This document shows, in pieces, positions 52,206 to 58,652 of a DNA stretch of 58,652 nucleotides. How positions within the stretch are numbered: the first letter of the stretch is position 1; each line of letters begins with the position of its first letter. The notes below the pieces were generated by a model, which was given only the letters and a program-made list of their open reading frames with translations, was not told the origin of the DNA and did no database searches. This stretch comes from an uncultured Mediterraneibacter sp. GTDB taxonomy: Bacteria; Bacillota; Clostridia; Lachnospirales; Lachnospiraceae. The position numbers and the translations under genes were made by a program. The stretch lies in contig NZ_CAKRGI010000014.1 in NCBI RefSeq assembly GCF_934330165.1, forward strand, positions 1-58,652, in the 5' to 3' direction.

Positions 52206-53906
52206 TTATCTATTATGCAGCAATTTATGTTCCTTTCCCTTCAGGATTCCCTCATAAACCTCTGCAATGATCGGATTTTCATCAGATCTTTTAATCTGTG
52301 CCATGCTGTCGATCTTATACATTCCTTCCAAACGGGCTTTTTTCGTCCTCGGTCCGATCGGCACCGGCTGTCCACCACCGGCAATACAGCCTCTCTTACA
52401 TGCCATCACTTCTACAAAATCATACTGGACTTCACCGGCTTTGATCTTCTCCAGCAGTGTTTCTGCACAGTGAAGACCATTCACTACTGCAATTTTCACC
52501 GTCCTGTCCTCAAGCTGGATGGTGGCTTCTTTGATTCCTTCAATCCCACGGATTCCTGTAAAGCTGATTTCTTCCAGGTCTTCCATTCTGCTGCTGTGTA
52601 CCAGGCGTCTCAGAACTGCCTCGGTCACACCACCCGTTACCCCAAAGATCGCTGCTGCCCCCGAAGCCAGACCAAACGGCATATCCAGTGCCTCCGGCTC
52701 GATCTGCGACAGATCCATTCCGGCTTCTTTGATCATACGGGTCACTTCTGTCGTAGTCAGTACATAGTCTACATCCTGCTGCCCTTCTGTAAAATGCTCC
52801 GGTCTTTTGATCTCTGCTTTTTTTGCTGTACATGGCATAATGGAGATTACAACCGTCTTGCGGATGCTCCGTCCTTCTTTTTCCGCTTCTGCCTCTTTCA
52901 TCCTTGCTTCTTCTTTCAGCAATGCACCGAACATTGCCTGCGGAGAACGACAGGTAGAAATATTTTCACGAAATTCCGGGTAACGGTTCTCACAGAACTT
53001 CACCCAGCCCGGGCAGCAGGAGGTAAATAACGGAAGATTCTCACCGGATTTCAAACGCTCCAGTAATTCGGCTGACTCTTCCATTACCGTCAGGTCTGCC
53101 CCGAAATTTGTATCATATACCTCATCAAATCCCATACGCCGCAGAGCTGCCACAAGGCGTCCCAGTGTATTTTCGCCTTTCGGGATTCCGAATTTATCTC
53201 CGATTGCCACCCGGACAGCCGGTGCGATCTGTGCCACAACTCTGGTATTCTTATCTGCCAGTGCTGCCCATACTGGATCAACATCCTGCCGGATACTGAT
53301 CGCACCAGTCGGACAGACCGCCCTGCACTGTCCGCAGCCTACGCAGTCAGTCTCTGCCAGTTCTCTGTTAAATGCCGGCATAACCTGCATTTTTGAACCC
53401 CGGAAAGCAAAATCCAGAATGCCAAGTCCCTGGATTTCATCACAGGTACGCACGCAATCCCCACAGAGAATACATTTATTGGGGTCTCTTATTACACAAT
53501 CTGAAGATGTATCCCGTGGAAGTGGTTTCTTATTATTTTCAAATCTGATCTCTGAAATGCCTAACTGGCTTGCCAGCTTCTGTAATGTACAGACTCCATT
53601 TTTGGCACACGTTGTACAGTCACGGCAATGGGATGACAACAGCAGTTCAATGATCATTTTCCTGTGATGCTGCAATCTTGGTGTATTTGTATAGATCACC
53701 ATCCCATCCCGTGGTACTTCTGAACAGGATGCAAATACCTTTCCACGTTCATCTTCCACCACACACATCCTGCACGCCCCATAGGTTGACAGTTCTGAAT
53801 GATAACAGAACGTAGGAAGATCAATCCCCGACTTTCGGATCACTGAGAGGACATTTTTTTCATCTGTAAAAGCCACTCTCCTGTTGTTGATTGTCATATA
53901 GCCCAT
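52206..53906 (-). CDS. hydA: [FeFe] hydrogenase catalytic subunit HydA (NAD-linked, HndD type)
   Basis: 566 residues. The NuoG-like N-terminal part has a [2Fe-2S] site (CYHSELSTYGACRMCVVEDE), a His/Cys [4Fe-4S] site (HCRDCTTCAKNGVC) and two further [4Fe-4S] motifs (CILCGDCVRTC, CVGCGQCRAVC). The H-cluster motifs follow: FTSCCPGWVKFCE, MPCTAKKAEIKRPE and EVMACKRGCIAGGGQP. It makes or oxidises H2. With the NuoF- and NuoE-like subunits upstream it forms a trimeric complex of the electron-bifurcating (NADH + ferredoxin) type, the usual H2 route in gut clostridia. A Rex-like site lies at the operon promoter. Confidence 0.96.
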   Translation of the reverse strand: MGYMTINNRRVAFTDEKNVLSVIRKSGIDLPTFCYHSELSTYGACRMCVVEDERGKVFASCSEVPRDGMVIYTNTPRLQHHRKMIIELLLSSHCRDCTTCAKNGVCTLQKLASQLGISEIRFENNKKPLPRDTSSDCVIRDPNKCILCGDCVRTCDEIQGLGILDFAFRGSKMQVMPAFNRELAETDCVGCGQCRAVCPTGAISIRQDVDPVWAALADKNTRVVAQIAPAVRVAIGDKFGIPKGENTLGRLVAALRRMGFDEVYDTNFGADLTVMEESAELLERLKSGENLPLFTSCCPGWVKFCENRYPEFRENISTCRSPQAMFGALLKEEARMKEAEAEKEGRSIRKTVVISIMPCTAKKAEIKRPEHFTEGQQDVDYVLTTTEVTRMIKEAGMDLSQIEPEALDMPFGLASGAAAIFGVTGGVTEAVLRRLVHSSRMEDLEEISFTGIRGIEGIKEATIQLEDRTVKIAVVNGLHCAETLLEKIKAGEVQYDFVEVMACKRGCIAGGGQPVPIGPRTKKARLEGMYKIDSMAQIKRSDENPIIAEVYEGILKGKEHKLLHNR

Positions 53907-53918
53907 ACTCTGTTCCTC

Positions 53919-55805
53919 CTACCCTTCAATATGAATTGCACCAAATGCACAGGCACTCGCACATGCTCCGCATTTGATACATTTTTCCGTATCGATCGTA
54001 AATGGTTCCTTGATCTTTCCGCTGATCGCACCGACCGGACAGTTTCTCGCACATTTTGAACATCCTTTACACCGCTCAGGACTGATGATAAATTTTCGTA
54101 ATGCAGTGCAGGTATGGGAGGCACATTTCTTTTCAACTACATGCTCCACATACTCATCATGGAATACTTTCAGCGTACTCATAACCGGAAGTGCCGCACT
54201 CTTTCCAAGACCGCACAGTGCAGTTTCCGTGATCATATTTGCCAGTTCTTCCAGCAGATCAAGGTCTTCCAGCTTTCCATTTCCTGCCACGATCCGCTCC
54301 AGGATCTCCAGCATACGCTTTGTTCCTTCACGACATGGCACGCACTTTCCACAGCTTTCATTCTGCGTAAAATTCATAAAGAATCTTGCCACTTCCACCA
54401 TGCACGTATGGTCATCCATCACAACCAGTCCGCCTGAACCGATCATTGCCCCCATTTTTTTCAATGAATCAAAATCCAGACTGACATCCAGATCTTTCGA
54501 CACCAGGCATCCTCCTGACGGGCCTCCGATCTGCACCGCTTTGAACGCTCCGTCTCCTTTGATGCCACCACCAATATCGTAGATCACTTCCCGCAGGGTC
54601 GTTCCCATCGGCACCTCGATCAGACCTGTATGCCGGACACTTCCTGTCAATGCAAATGCTTTTGTTCCCGGACTTTTCTCCGGTCCGATGGAACAAAACC
54701 ATTCTGCCCCTTCATTAATGATCATCGGAACATTGGCAAATGTCTCTACATTATTAAGAACAGTCGGCTTTCCAAACAGACCCTGTTCCACCGTCCTTGG
54801 CGGTTTGACACGCGGCATACCTCTTTTTCCTTCAATGGACGCAGTCAATGCACTTCCTTCTCCGCAGACAAATGCTCCTGCACCGCGGTTAATATGTAAA
54901 CGAAATGAAAAATCTGTTCCTAAAATATGATCGCCTAAAAGACCGCTTTCCTCTGCCTGTGAAATTGCCCGTTTCAGACGGCTGATCGCCAGCGGATACT
55001 CCGCTCTCACGTAAATATAGCCTTCTCTGGCTCCTACCGCATAAGCCCCGATCATCATTCCCTCGATCATCTTATGCGGATCTCCTTCCATAATACTCCG
55101 GTCCATAAATGCTCCCGGATCTCCCTCATCACCGTTACAGACTACATAACGGGTCTTTTCCTCCTGACGGGCTACCTGTGACCATTTATATCCCGTTGGG
55201 AATCCACCGCCTCCTCTTCCCCTTAAATTGGATGCTGAAATCTCTTCCACCACTTCCTGTGGTGTCATCTCAAACAGGACTTTTTCCAATGCCTGATAGC
55301 CTCCGGTGGAAATGTATTCCTCCATATGCTCTGCATCGATATGTCCACAGTTTTTCAGGACATTTCTCGTCTGCTTTTTATAAAACGGGATCTCTTCCTG
55401 CTTTTTATACTCAATCCCGTCCTGCTTAAATAAAAGATGACGGATAACATCTCCCTTTTCGATCGTTCTGTGGAAAATCTCATCGCAGTCTTCCGGCTTT
55501 ACTTTTGTATAAAGGATTCCTGCCGGTTCGATCCGCATCAGCGGTCCCATTTCACAGAATCCGTGACATCCGCTTTTCTTCACTTCCAACGGACCACTAC
55601 CATGAGCAATCTCCGGTCCAAATTCCACGTCGATATCCGGGTTTTCTTCTGCAAGTTCCCTCATCCGCCTGTATATCTCACCTGATCCGCCTGCCAGACA
55701 CCCGGTTCCTGCACAGATCAAAATCCTGCAACGGCTGTCGCTGATCTTTTTTGCCGCTTCTTCACGAATCTGATGAAGTATTTCTCTGCTCGTAATTTTT
55801 TCCAT
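53919..55805 (-). CDS. hydB: NuoF-like hydrogenase subunit HydB (HndC type)
   Basis: 628 residues. An N-terminal thioredoxin-like [2Fe-2S] domain (CAGTGCLAGGSGE ... CHGFCEMGP) precedes the NuoF core, with NAD/FMN-binding GRGGGGFPTGYKW and GDEGDPGAFMDR. A [4Fe-4S] site follows (ESCGKCVPCREGTKRM), then two C-terminal ferredoxin motifs (CKGCSKCARNCP, CIKCGACASACA). It is the flavin subunit that exchanges electrons with NADH. It lies two bases after hydC and 12 before hydA. Confidence 0.96.
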   Translation of the reverse strand: MEKITSREILHQIREEAAKKISDSRCRILICAGTGCLAGGSGEIYRRMRELAEENPDIDVEFGPEIAHGSGPLEVKKSGCHGFCEMGPLMRIEPAGILYTKVKPEDCDEIFHRTIEKGDVIRHLLFKQDGIEYKKQEEIPFYKKQTRNVLKNCGHIDAEHMEEYISTGGYQALEKVLFEMTPQEVVEEISASNLRGRGGGGFPTGYKWSQVARQEEKTRYVVCNGDEGDPGAFMDRSIMEGDPHKMIEGMMIGAYAVGAREGYIYVRAEYPLAISRLKRAISQAEESGLLGDHILGTDFSFRLHINRGAGAFVCGEGSALTASIEGKRGMPRVKPPRTVEQGLFGKPTVLNNVETFANVPMIINEGAEWFCSIGPEKSPGTKAFALTGSVRHTGLIEVPMGTTLREVIYDIGGGIKGDGAFKAVQIGGPSGGCLVSKDLDVSLDFDSLKKMGAMIGSGGLVVMDDHTCMVEVARFFMNFTQNESCGKCVPCREGTKRMLEILERIVAGNGKLEDLDLLEELANMITETALCGLGKSAALPVMSTLKVFHDEYVEHVVEKKCASHTCTALRKFIISPERCKGCSKCARNCPVGAISGKIKEPFTIDTEKCIKCGACASACAFGAIHIEG

Positions 55806-55807
55806 GC

Positions 55808-56284
55808 TTATTCTGCTCCTCTCAATTCGTGAATCAATTCTGCCGCAGCATCCGGGGTCATTCCCGGATAAACCTTATCATTTACTGTCAGAACCGGGGC
55901 AAGTCCGCACGCTCCAAGACAGGAAACTGTCTCCAGTGTAAATAACATATCGTCCGTTGTTGCCTTTTCTTCTGAAAGTCCAAGTTCACTATAAAGCCGT
56001 TCCAGAATCGGAATTGACTTCCTGACATGACAGGCAGTTCCATTACAGACTTTAATAATGTACTTTCCCTTTGGTTCAAAAGAGAAGTTTTCATAAAATG
56101 TTGCCACACTGTATGCCTTTGCTTCATTAATTCCAAGTTTCTTCGCCACATACCTCAGAAGTTCCGGTGGAAGATACCGATATTCACTCTGAATGTCCTG
56201 AATGATCGGAATCAGTGAAGACGGTTCAAGTCCATGCTGCGAAATGATCTCATCTGCTTTTTTATAGTAGGTTTGATCTAACAT
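55808..56284 (-). CDS. hydC: NuoE-like hydrogenase subunit HydC (HndA type)
   Basis: 158 residues. The thioredoxin-like [2Fe-2S] domain has CNGTACHVRKS and CLGACGLAPV, preceded by the helical PIIQDIQSEYRYLPPELLRYVAKKLGI segment. It passes electrons within the HydABC complex. It is the first gene of the operon and has GGAGGA at correct distance. Confidence 0.95.
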   Translation of the reverse strand: MLDQTYYKKADEIISQHGLEPSSLIPIIQDIQSEYRYLPPELLRYVAKKLGINEAKAYSVATFYENFSFEPKGKYIIKVCNGTACHVRKSIPILERLYSELGLSEEKATTDDMLFTLETVSCLGACGLAPVLTVNDKVYPGMTPDAAAELIHELRGAE

Positions 56285-56318
56285 ATAGTTCCTCCTTCAA
56301 TATTTTTGTGCAGTTCTT

Positions 56319-56344
56319 ATTATACTTTGATAATTTTCTATCAA
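56319..56344 (-). promoter_or_regulatory. hyd promoter -10 with Rex-like operator
   Basis: On the minus strand TATAAT (56319-56324) is preceded by the 18-bp palindrome TTGATAGAAAATTATCAA (56327-56344). It fits the Rex form TTG-x-TA-N(6)-TA-x-CAA. Its place between -10 and -35 would let a bound protein block RNA polymerase. The -35 (AAATTG) is weak. Rex control by the NADH/NAD+ ratio is inferred. Confidence 0.6.
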
Positions 56345-56690
56345 TTTGTTTTTATTATATGGTATTTTATATAATTAATCAATAAACATCGCTTTTAAGA
56401 TGTCTATTTTTAACAATCTTGGTTTTTCTTTTTTATTTTTACTTGATTTTTTTTAGAAATTTTAATTAAAATATATCAAGTAAACGTTTTAAAAATCACT
56501 CTTTATTTTCTTAATTTTTCCTTTATTTCCAACAAAAAACAGGCTTTACAGTTTTTCTGATTTCTTGCTTATTTTTTTATATATATTGTCTTTTAGTTCC
56601 GAATTTGACAAAGAATTGCTGTTTTAGTTCTTAATAAAATCATAAGGAAGTTTAATTTTCTTTTATAAATTGAACATAATTTGGACACAT
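56345..56690. other. Very AT-rich gene-free stretch
   Basis: T- and A-rich tracts with no credible reading frame, ribosome binding site or terminator. It separates the hyd promoter from the first copy of the structured-RNA element. Confidence 0.5.
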
Positions 56691-56698
56691 TTTATGAT

Positions 56699-56815
56699 TA
56701 TACTAAATGTCAGATAGTTGATTAACAACTATCTCCCCCCTCATAAAGTGATGGCATCCCGGCAGACCCGGGGTGTCAGACTTTAACTCTCATTCCTTTA
56801 GATAACTATAAAAAA
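56699..56815 (+). ncRNA. Structured RNA candidate, copy 1
   Basis: TATACT at 56699-56704 lies six bases before the element. Stem 1 is AGATAGTTG / CAACTATCT with loop ATTAA. A CCCCCC tract, then stem 2 closed by AAAGT/ACTTT and TGGCATCCC/GGGGTGTCA, follows. The end is a conserved single-stranded block ATTCCTTTAGATAACTATAAA. A second copy lies at 57829-57931 with the same stem 1 and tail but a different apical stem 2. No open reading frame is present. I do not recognise a known family. Confidence 0.7.
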
Positions 56816-56817
56816 AC

Positions 56818-56852
56818 GAAAACCCGTTGGCCGAAAGGTCAGCGGGTTTTCT
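56818..56852 (+). terminator. Terminator of structured RNA copy 1
   Basis: GAAAACCCGTTGGCC and GGTCAGCGGGTTTTC form a long stem with a GAAA tetraloop, ending in TTTTCTCC. It directly follows the RNA element, making the small transcript about 140 nt. Confidence 0.85.
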
Positions 56853-56989
56853 CCGTTCTTATCGCTCTTGTCTCATCCTCACTCTTATCTCATACAGACG
56901 AAAAGGTTCTGCCTGAAAGACCATCTTTCCGGTACTTCCATGACAGAACCTCTTCATTTCATCTGCCTTTTCAGACTGACGTTATATTC

Positions 56990-57643
56990 TTAGACTGATC
57001 CCGGGAACAGGGCTGTTGAAATCTTCTCCATATCAGAATCACTGATTCCATACTGACCATCAGAATCTTTTGTTACAGCAACTTCGATCGTCGTTGTATC
57101 ACTATATGTATTGCCATCGATCGACTTCTGCATACTCTGGATCAGCAGATCCTGGAACATACTTGCATCCGCCTGGCTTACATCCTGACCCTGATCCATC
57201 ATCTCCTGTGCAACTGCAGTCGAGTTATCTTCCAGAGTCTGATATACATCAGACGGAGTTACCTCAATCGTTACTGTAAAATTGCCATCCTTATCTTCCT
57301 TAGCTTCTTTTACTTCGTATTTTGCAAGATTATCAATCTTTACAAGCATATCCTTGTATTCCTGCTTTTCTTCCTCTGTAAAAGTTCCCAGATCTTCCAG
57401 TCCACTCAGCTCTGTATCGACCTGCTCGTCTAATGTATCCTCAATCTCTGCCTTTGCATCTTTTTCTGAAATACCTCGTGCTTTCGCATACTCATCGTAT
57501 TTCTGCTTATAATTGGCATCCAGCACACCTCTTACATAAGCTTCTGCATCAAACTTCGTTGCTCCACCGCATGCGGTTGCACTTATTACGAAAATGAAAC
57601 CCAGCATAAGTGCGAGAACTTTTTTCATTTTTCCTCTATTCAT
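56990..57643 (-). CDS. Putative lipoprotein of unknown function
   Basis: 217 residues. The signal peptide ends in a lipobox (FVISATAC, Cys about residue 25), so it is likely attached to the outer face of the membrane. The mature part is acidic and mostly helical (DAEAYVRGVLDANYKQKYDEYAKARGISEKDAKAEIEDTL), with a beta-rich C-terminus (TVTIEVTPSDVYQTLEDN). It resembles widespread short Lachnospiraceae lipoproteins (DUF5105-like). Its function is not known. The gene lies between the two copies of the structured-RNA element but on the opposite strand. Confidence 0.85.
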   Translation of the reverse strand: MNRGKMKKVLALMLGFIFVISATACGGATKFDAEAYVRGVLDANYKQKYDEYAKARGISEKDAKAEIEDTLDEQVDTELSGLEDLGTFTEEEKQEYKDMLVKIDNLAKYEVKEAKEDKDGNFTVTIEVTPSDVYQTLEDNSTAVAQEMMDQGQDVSQADASMFQDLLIQSMQKSIDGNTYSDTTTIEVAVTKDSDGQYGISDSDMEKISTALFPGSV

Positions 57644-57717
57644 AAACTTTTCTCCTTTTTATTTGAACCGTCTGCGGAGATTCCCAGTCTCCACAAAGAT
57701 CCATCAGTTACGAGATA

Positions 57718-57746
57718 ATTTTATCATTTTTTACTTATATCATCAA
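57718..57746 (-). promoter_or_regulatory. Promoter of the lipoprotein gene
   Basis: Minus strand TTGATG at 57741-57746, 17-base spacer, TAAAAT at 57718-57723. The leader is about 70 nt, with AAAGGAG near the start codon. Confidence 0.65.
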
Positions 57747-57828
57747 GTTTTTCTAATTTGTTAATGAGATATTTATATTTTTTCTGTTTGTTTTAGAATT
57801 TACTCACATTTTTGACACACATTTTGTC

Positions 57829-57931
57829 TATACTAATACTCAGATAGTTGATTAACAACTATCTCCCCTCATAAAGTATGGCACAGAAAGTGCCAGCACT
57901 TTACTCTCATTCCTTTAGATAACTATAAAAA
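57829..57931 (+). ncRNA. Structured RNA candidate, copy 2
   Basis: TATACT at 57829-57834 is again six bases before AGATAGTTG. Stem 1 and its ATTAA loop are identical to copy 1. A CCCC tract follows, then stem 2 AAAGT-TGGCA / TGCCA-ACTTT with a CAGAAAG loop, shorter than in copy 1. The tail CATTCCTTTAGATAACTATAAAAA is conserved. The stems are kept while loops and lengths vary, which is the pattern of a functional RNA. Confidence 0.7.
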
Positions 57932-57934
57932 CCA

Positions 57935-57970
57935 CGCCCCCCCTCACAGCCAATGCTGTGAGGGGGGGCG
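57935..57970 (+). terminator. 16-bp GC-rich hairpin after RNA copy 2
   Basis: CGCCCCCCCTCACAGC pairs perfectly with GCTGTGAGGGGGGGCG around CAAT. The T-tract is missing (CTGTCGTG follows), so termination is plausible from position but not typical. Confidence 0.55.
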
Positions 57971-58081
57971 CTGTCGTGAGTAATCCCTCGAATTGGTTTA
58001 TCCCAAACTTTTACCCAACTTTGTTTATTTTTCATTCATTGAAAAAAGACGGACAGTCATTGAAACCGTCCATCTTGAAAT

Positions 58082-58182
58082 TTATTTTTCCATATCCATC
58101 TTTTTAAGCTGTTCTATTTGGTCTCTTCTTCCATCTGCTCCTGAGCCTGCCTCGTAATCTTTATTTCGTAGATTTCAGACAA
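58082..58182 (-). pseudogene. Internally deleted RelE/ParE-type toxin remnant
   Basis: Starting at a TTG two bases past the antitoxin stop, the frame reads SEIYEIKITRQAQEQMEEE, a normal RelE/ParE-family N-terminus. It then stops. One frame over, RDQIEQLKKMDMEK and TAA follow at once, matching the usual C-terminal end of such toxins. About 70 central residues, including the catalytic ones, are missing. The toxin is therefore dead while its antitoxin gene is intact. Confidence 0.75.
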
Positions 58183-58184
58183 TC

Positions 58185-58484
58185 TTATGCCCTCTTTCTT
58201 AAATCTGCGAATACATCCTTTGCTGACCTTGAATCATCTGCTTTTGCCTGCGTAAGACCTTTTTCCATAATTGAATCGAATTTTGTATCTGCCATTTCAT
58301 CTCTTGTCGTAATTGTCCTAGATACATTTAAGGCAAACGGAACCCCATTATTCGCAATCACTTGTCTATAGGTCATATCTATAAAGACAGAAACCGGAAT
58401 CCCCAATTTTTCTAAAATTGCCTCTGCTGATTCTTTAATCTCTGGTTGTATTCTTGCCGTAACATTTGCTGTTTTAACTGCCAT
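58185..58484 (-). CDS. RelB/DinJ family antitoxin
   Basis: 99 residues from ATG at 58484 (AAGGTGGT upstream); a longer in-frame start at 58526 is unlikely. ANVTARIQPEIKESAEAILEKLGIPVSVFIDMTYRQVI is the ribbon-helix-helix DNA-binding part of RelB/DinJ antitoxins, and GVPFALNV the typical link. The C-terminus (AKDVFADLRKRA) would wrap the toxin. Its toxin partner immediately downstream is decayed, so this is an orphan antitoxin that may act as a repressor or neutralise related toxins. Confidence 0.88.
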   Translation of the reverse strand: MAVKTANVTARIQPEIKESAEAILEKLGIPVSVFIDMTYRQVIANNGVPFALNVSRTITTRDEMADTKFDSIMEKGLTQAKADDSRSAKDVFADLRKRA

Positions 58485-58568
58485 ATTAAGCACCACCTTA
58501 AATGAAGCTATATAGCCACTTCTCATTCCCTCTCTATATCAAACCTATTCATGGTTGTTCTCCTTTGC

Positions 58569-58652
58569 TCATCCATGTTTATGTTCCAACGCCAATCCAA
58601 TCAACCGGTCGGCTTGATCTGCCATAAACAGTGGAATATTCAGCACATCATC
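58569..58652 (-). CDS. Partial gene at window edge, unknown
   Basis: The last 27 codons of a minus-strand gene enter from the right edge, reading VLNIPLFMADQADRLIGLAL and ending in TGA. Composition looks coding and the frame is open to the edge. Too little is visible to name a family. It ends about 85 bases before the antitoxin start. Confidence 0.45.
   Translation of the reverse strand, partial: DDVLNIPLFMADQADRLIGLALEHKHG

Noticed and set aside
58082..58182. Functional short toxin gene
   Set aside because: The first frame stops after about 22 residues, and the family's normal C-terminus follows in another frame. This indicates deletion rather than a compact active toxin.

Overview
This 58.7-kb window looks like the chromosome of a strictly anaerobic gut Firmicute of the Lachnospiraceae type (Dorea / Mediterraneibacter / Blautia-like). 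The evidence is moderate-to-low GC with strong AGGAGG-type ribosome binding sites, a trimeric [FeFe] electron-bifurcating-type hydrogenase, a T-box leader, a cobalamin riboswitch, surface proteins ending in a V[K/R]TGD sorting-like motif, and Rpn/PD-(D/E)XK 'transposase' genes. No rRNA, tRNA, CRISPR array or prophage is visible. The genus assignment is inference.

Layout: 1-480 is a GC-rich duplicated noncoding patch plus a gene remnant. 488-3048 holds an AlbA_2/Schlafen-type regulator and an Rpn nuclease. 3270-7946 is a minus-strand thiamine-thiazole operon (thiS-thiF-thiG-thiH-thiE) ending in glycerate kinase. It is led by a consensus promoter and a leader with an intrinsic terminator but no recognisable TPP riboswitch. 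8247-17614 is a second minus-strand operon under a textbook cobalamin riboswitch. It encodes a 1414-residue repeat surface protein with a half solute-binding-protein tail, a complete solute-binding protein, permease, ATPase, and a chimeric XRE/LuxR regulator as last gene. 17617-23822 holds a second-type RsmH, a Gfo/Idh/MocA oxidoreductase, a deleted EamA remnant, MATE and ClC transporters, and a BASS transporter behind a T-box. 24186-30426 holds an HTH-GHKL-STAS switch protein, an FKBP isomerase, a FUSC-type membrane protein and a surface protein with haemoglobin-interacting-like domains. 30731-40065 is mostly housekeeping and accessory genes: ApbE, a tRNA-editing protein, an EEP phosphatase, ldh, split chromate transporter genes, ATP-grasp, XRE, RtcB and an unannotated 50-residue CxxC protein.

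40168-42933 is the most unusual segment. Two roughly 740-bp units, each a giant imperfect palindrome, bracket a single rpn gene. The right unit supplies or abuts the promoter of a NYN/PIN-like nuclease gene. 44261-52015 carries a MATE pump, an HD protein, a WYL regulator, a surface protein and a divergent LytTR two-component system. 52206-56284 is hydCBA (NuoE-, NuoF- and HydA-like subunits) with a Rex-like operator over its promoter. 56699-57970 holds two same-strand copies of a compact structured-RNA element flanking a lipoprotein gene. Their stems are conserved while the loop sequences change, and I do not recognise the family. The right edge is a RelB/DinJ antitoxin whose toxin partner survives only as an internally deleted remnant.

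The best candidates for something new are the twin palindromes with the Rpn gene, the twin structured RNA, and the cobalamin-riboswitch surface-protein/transporter/regulator locus.
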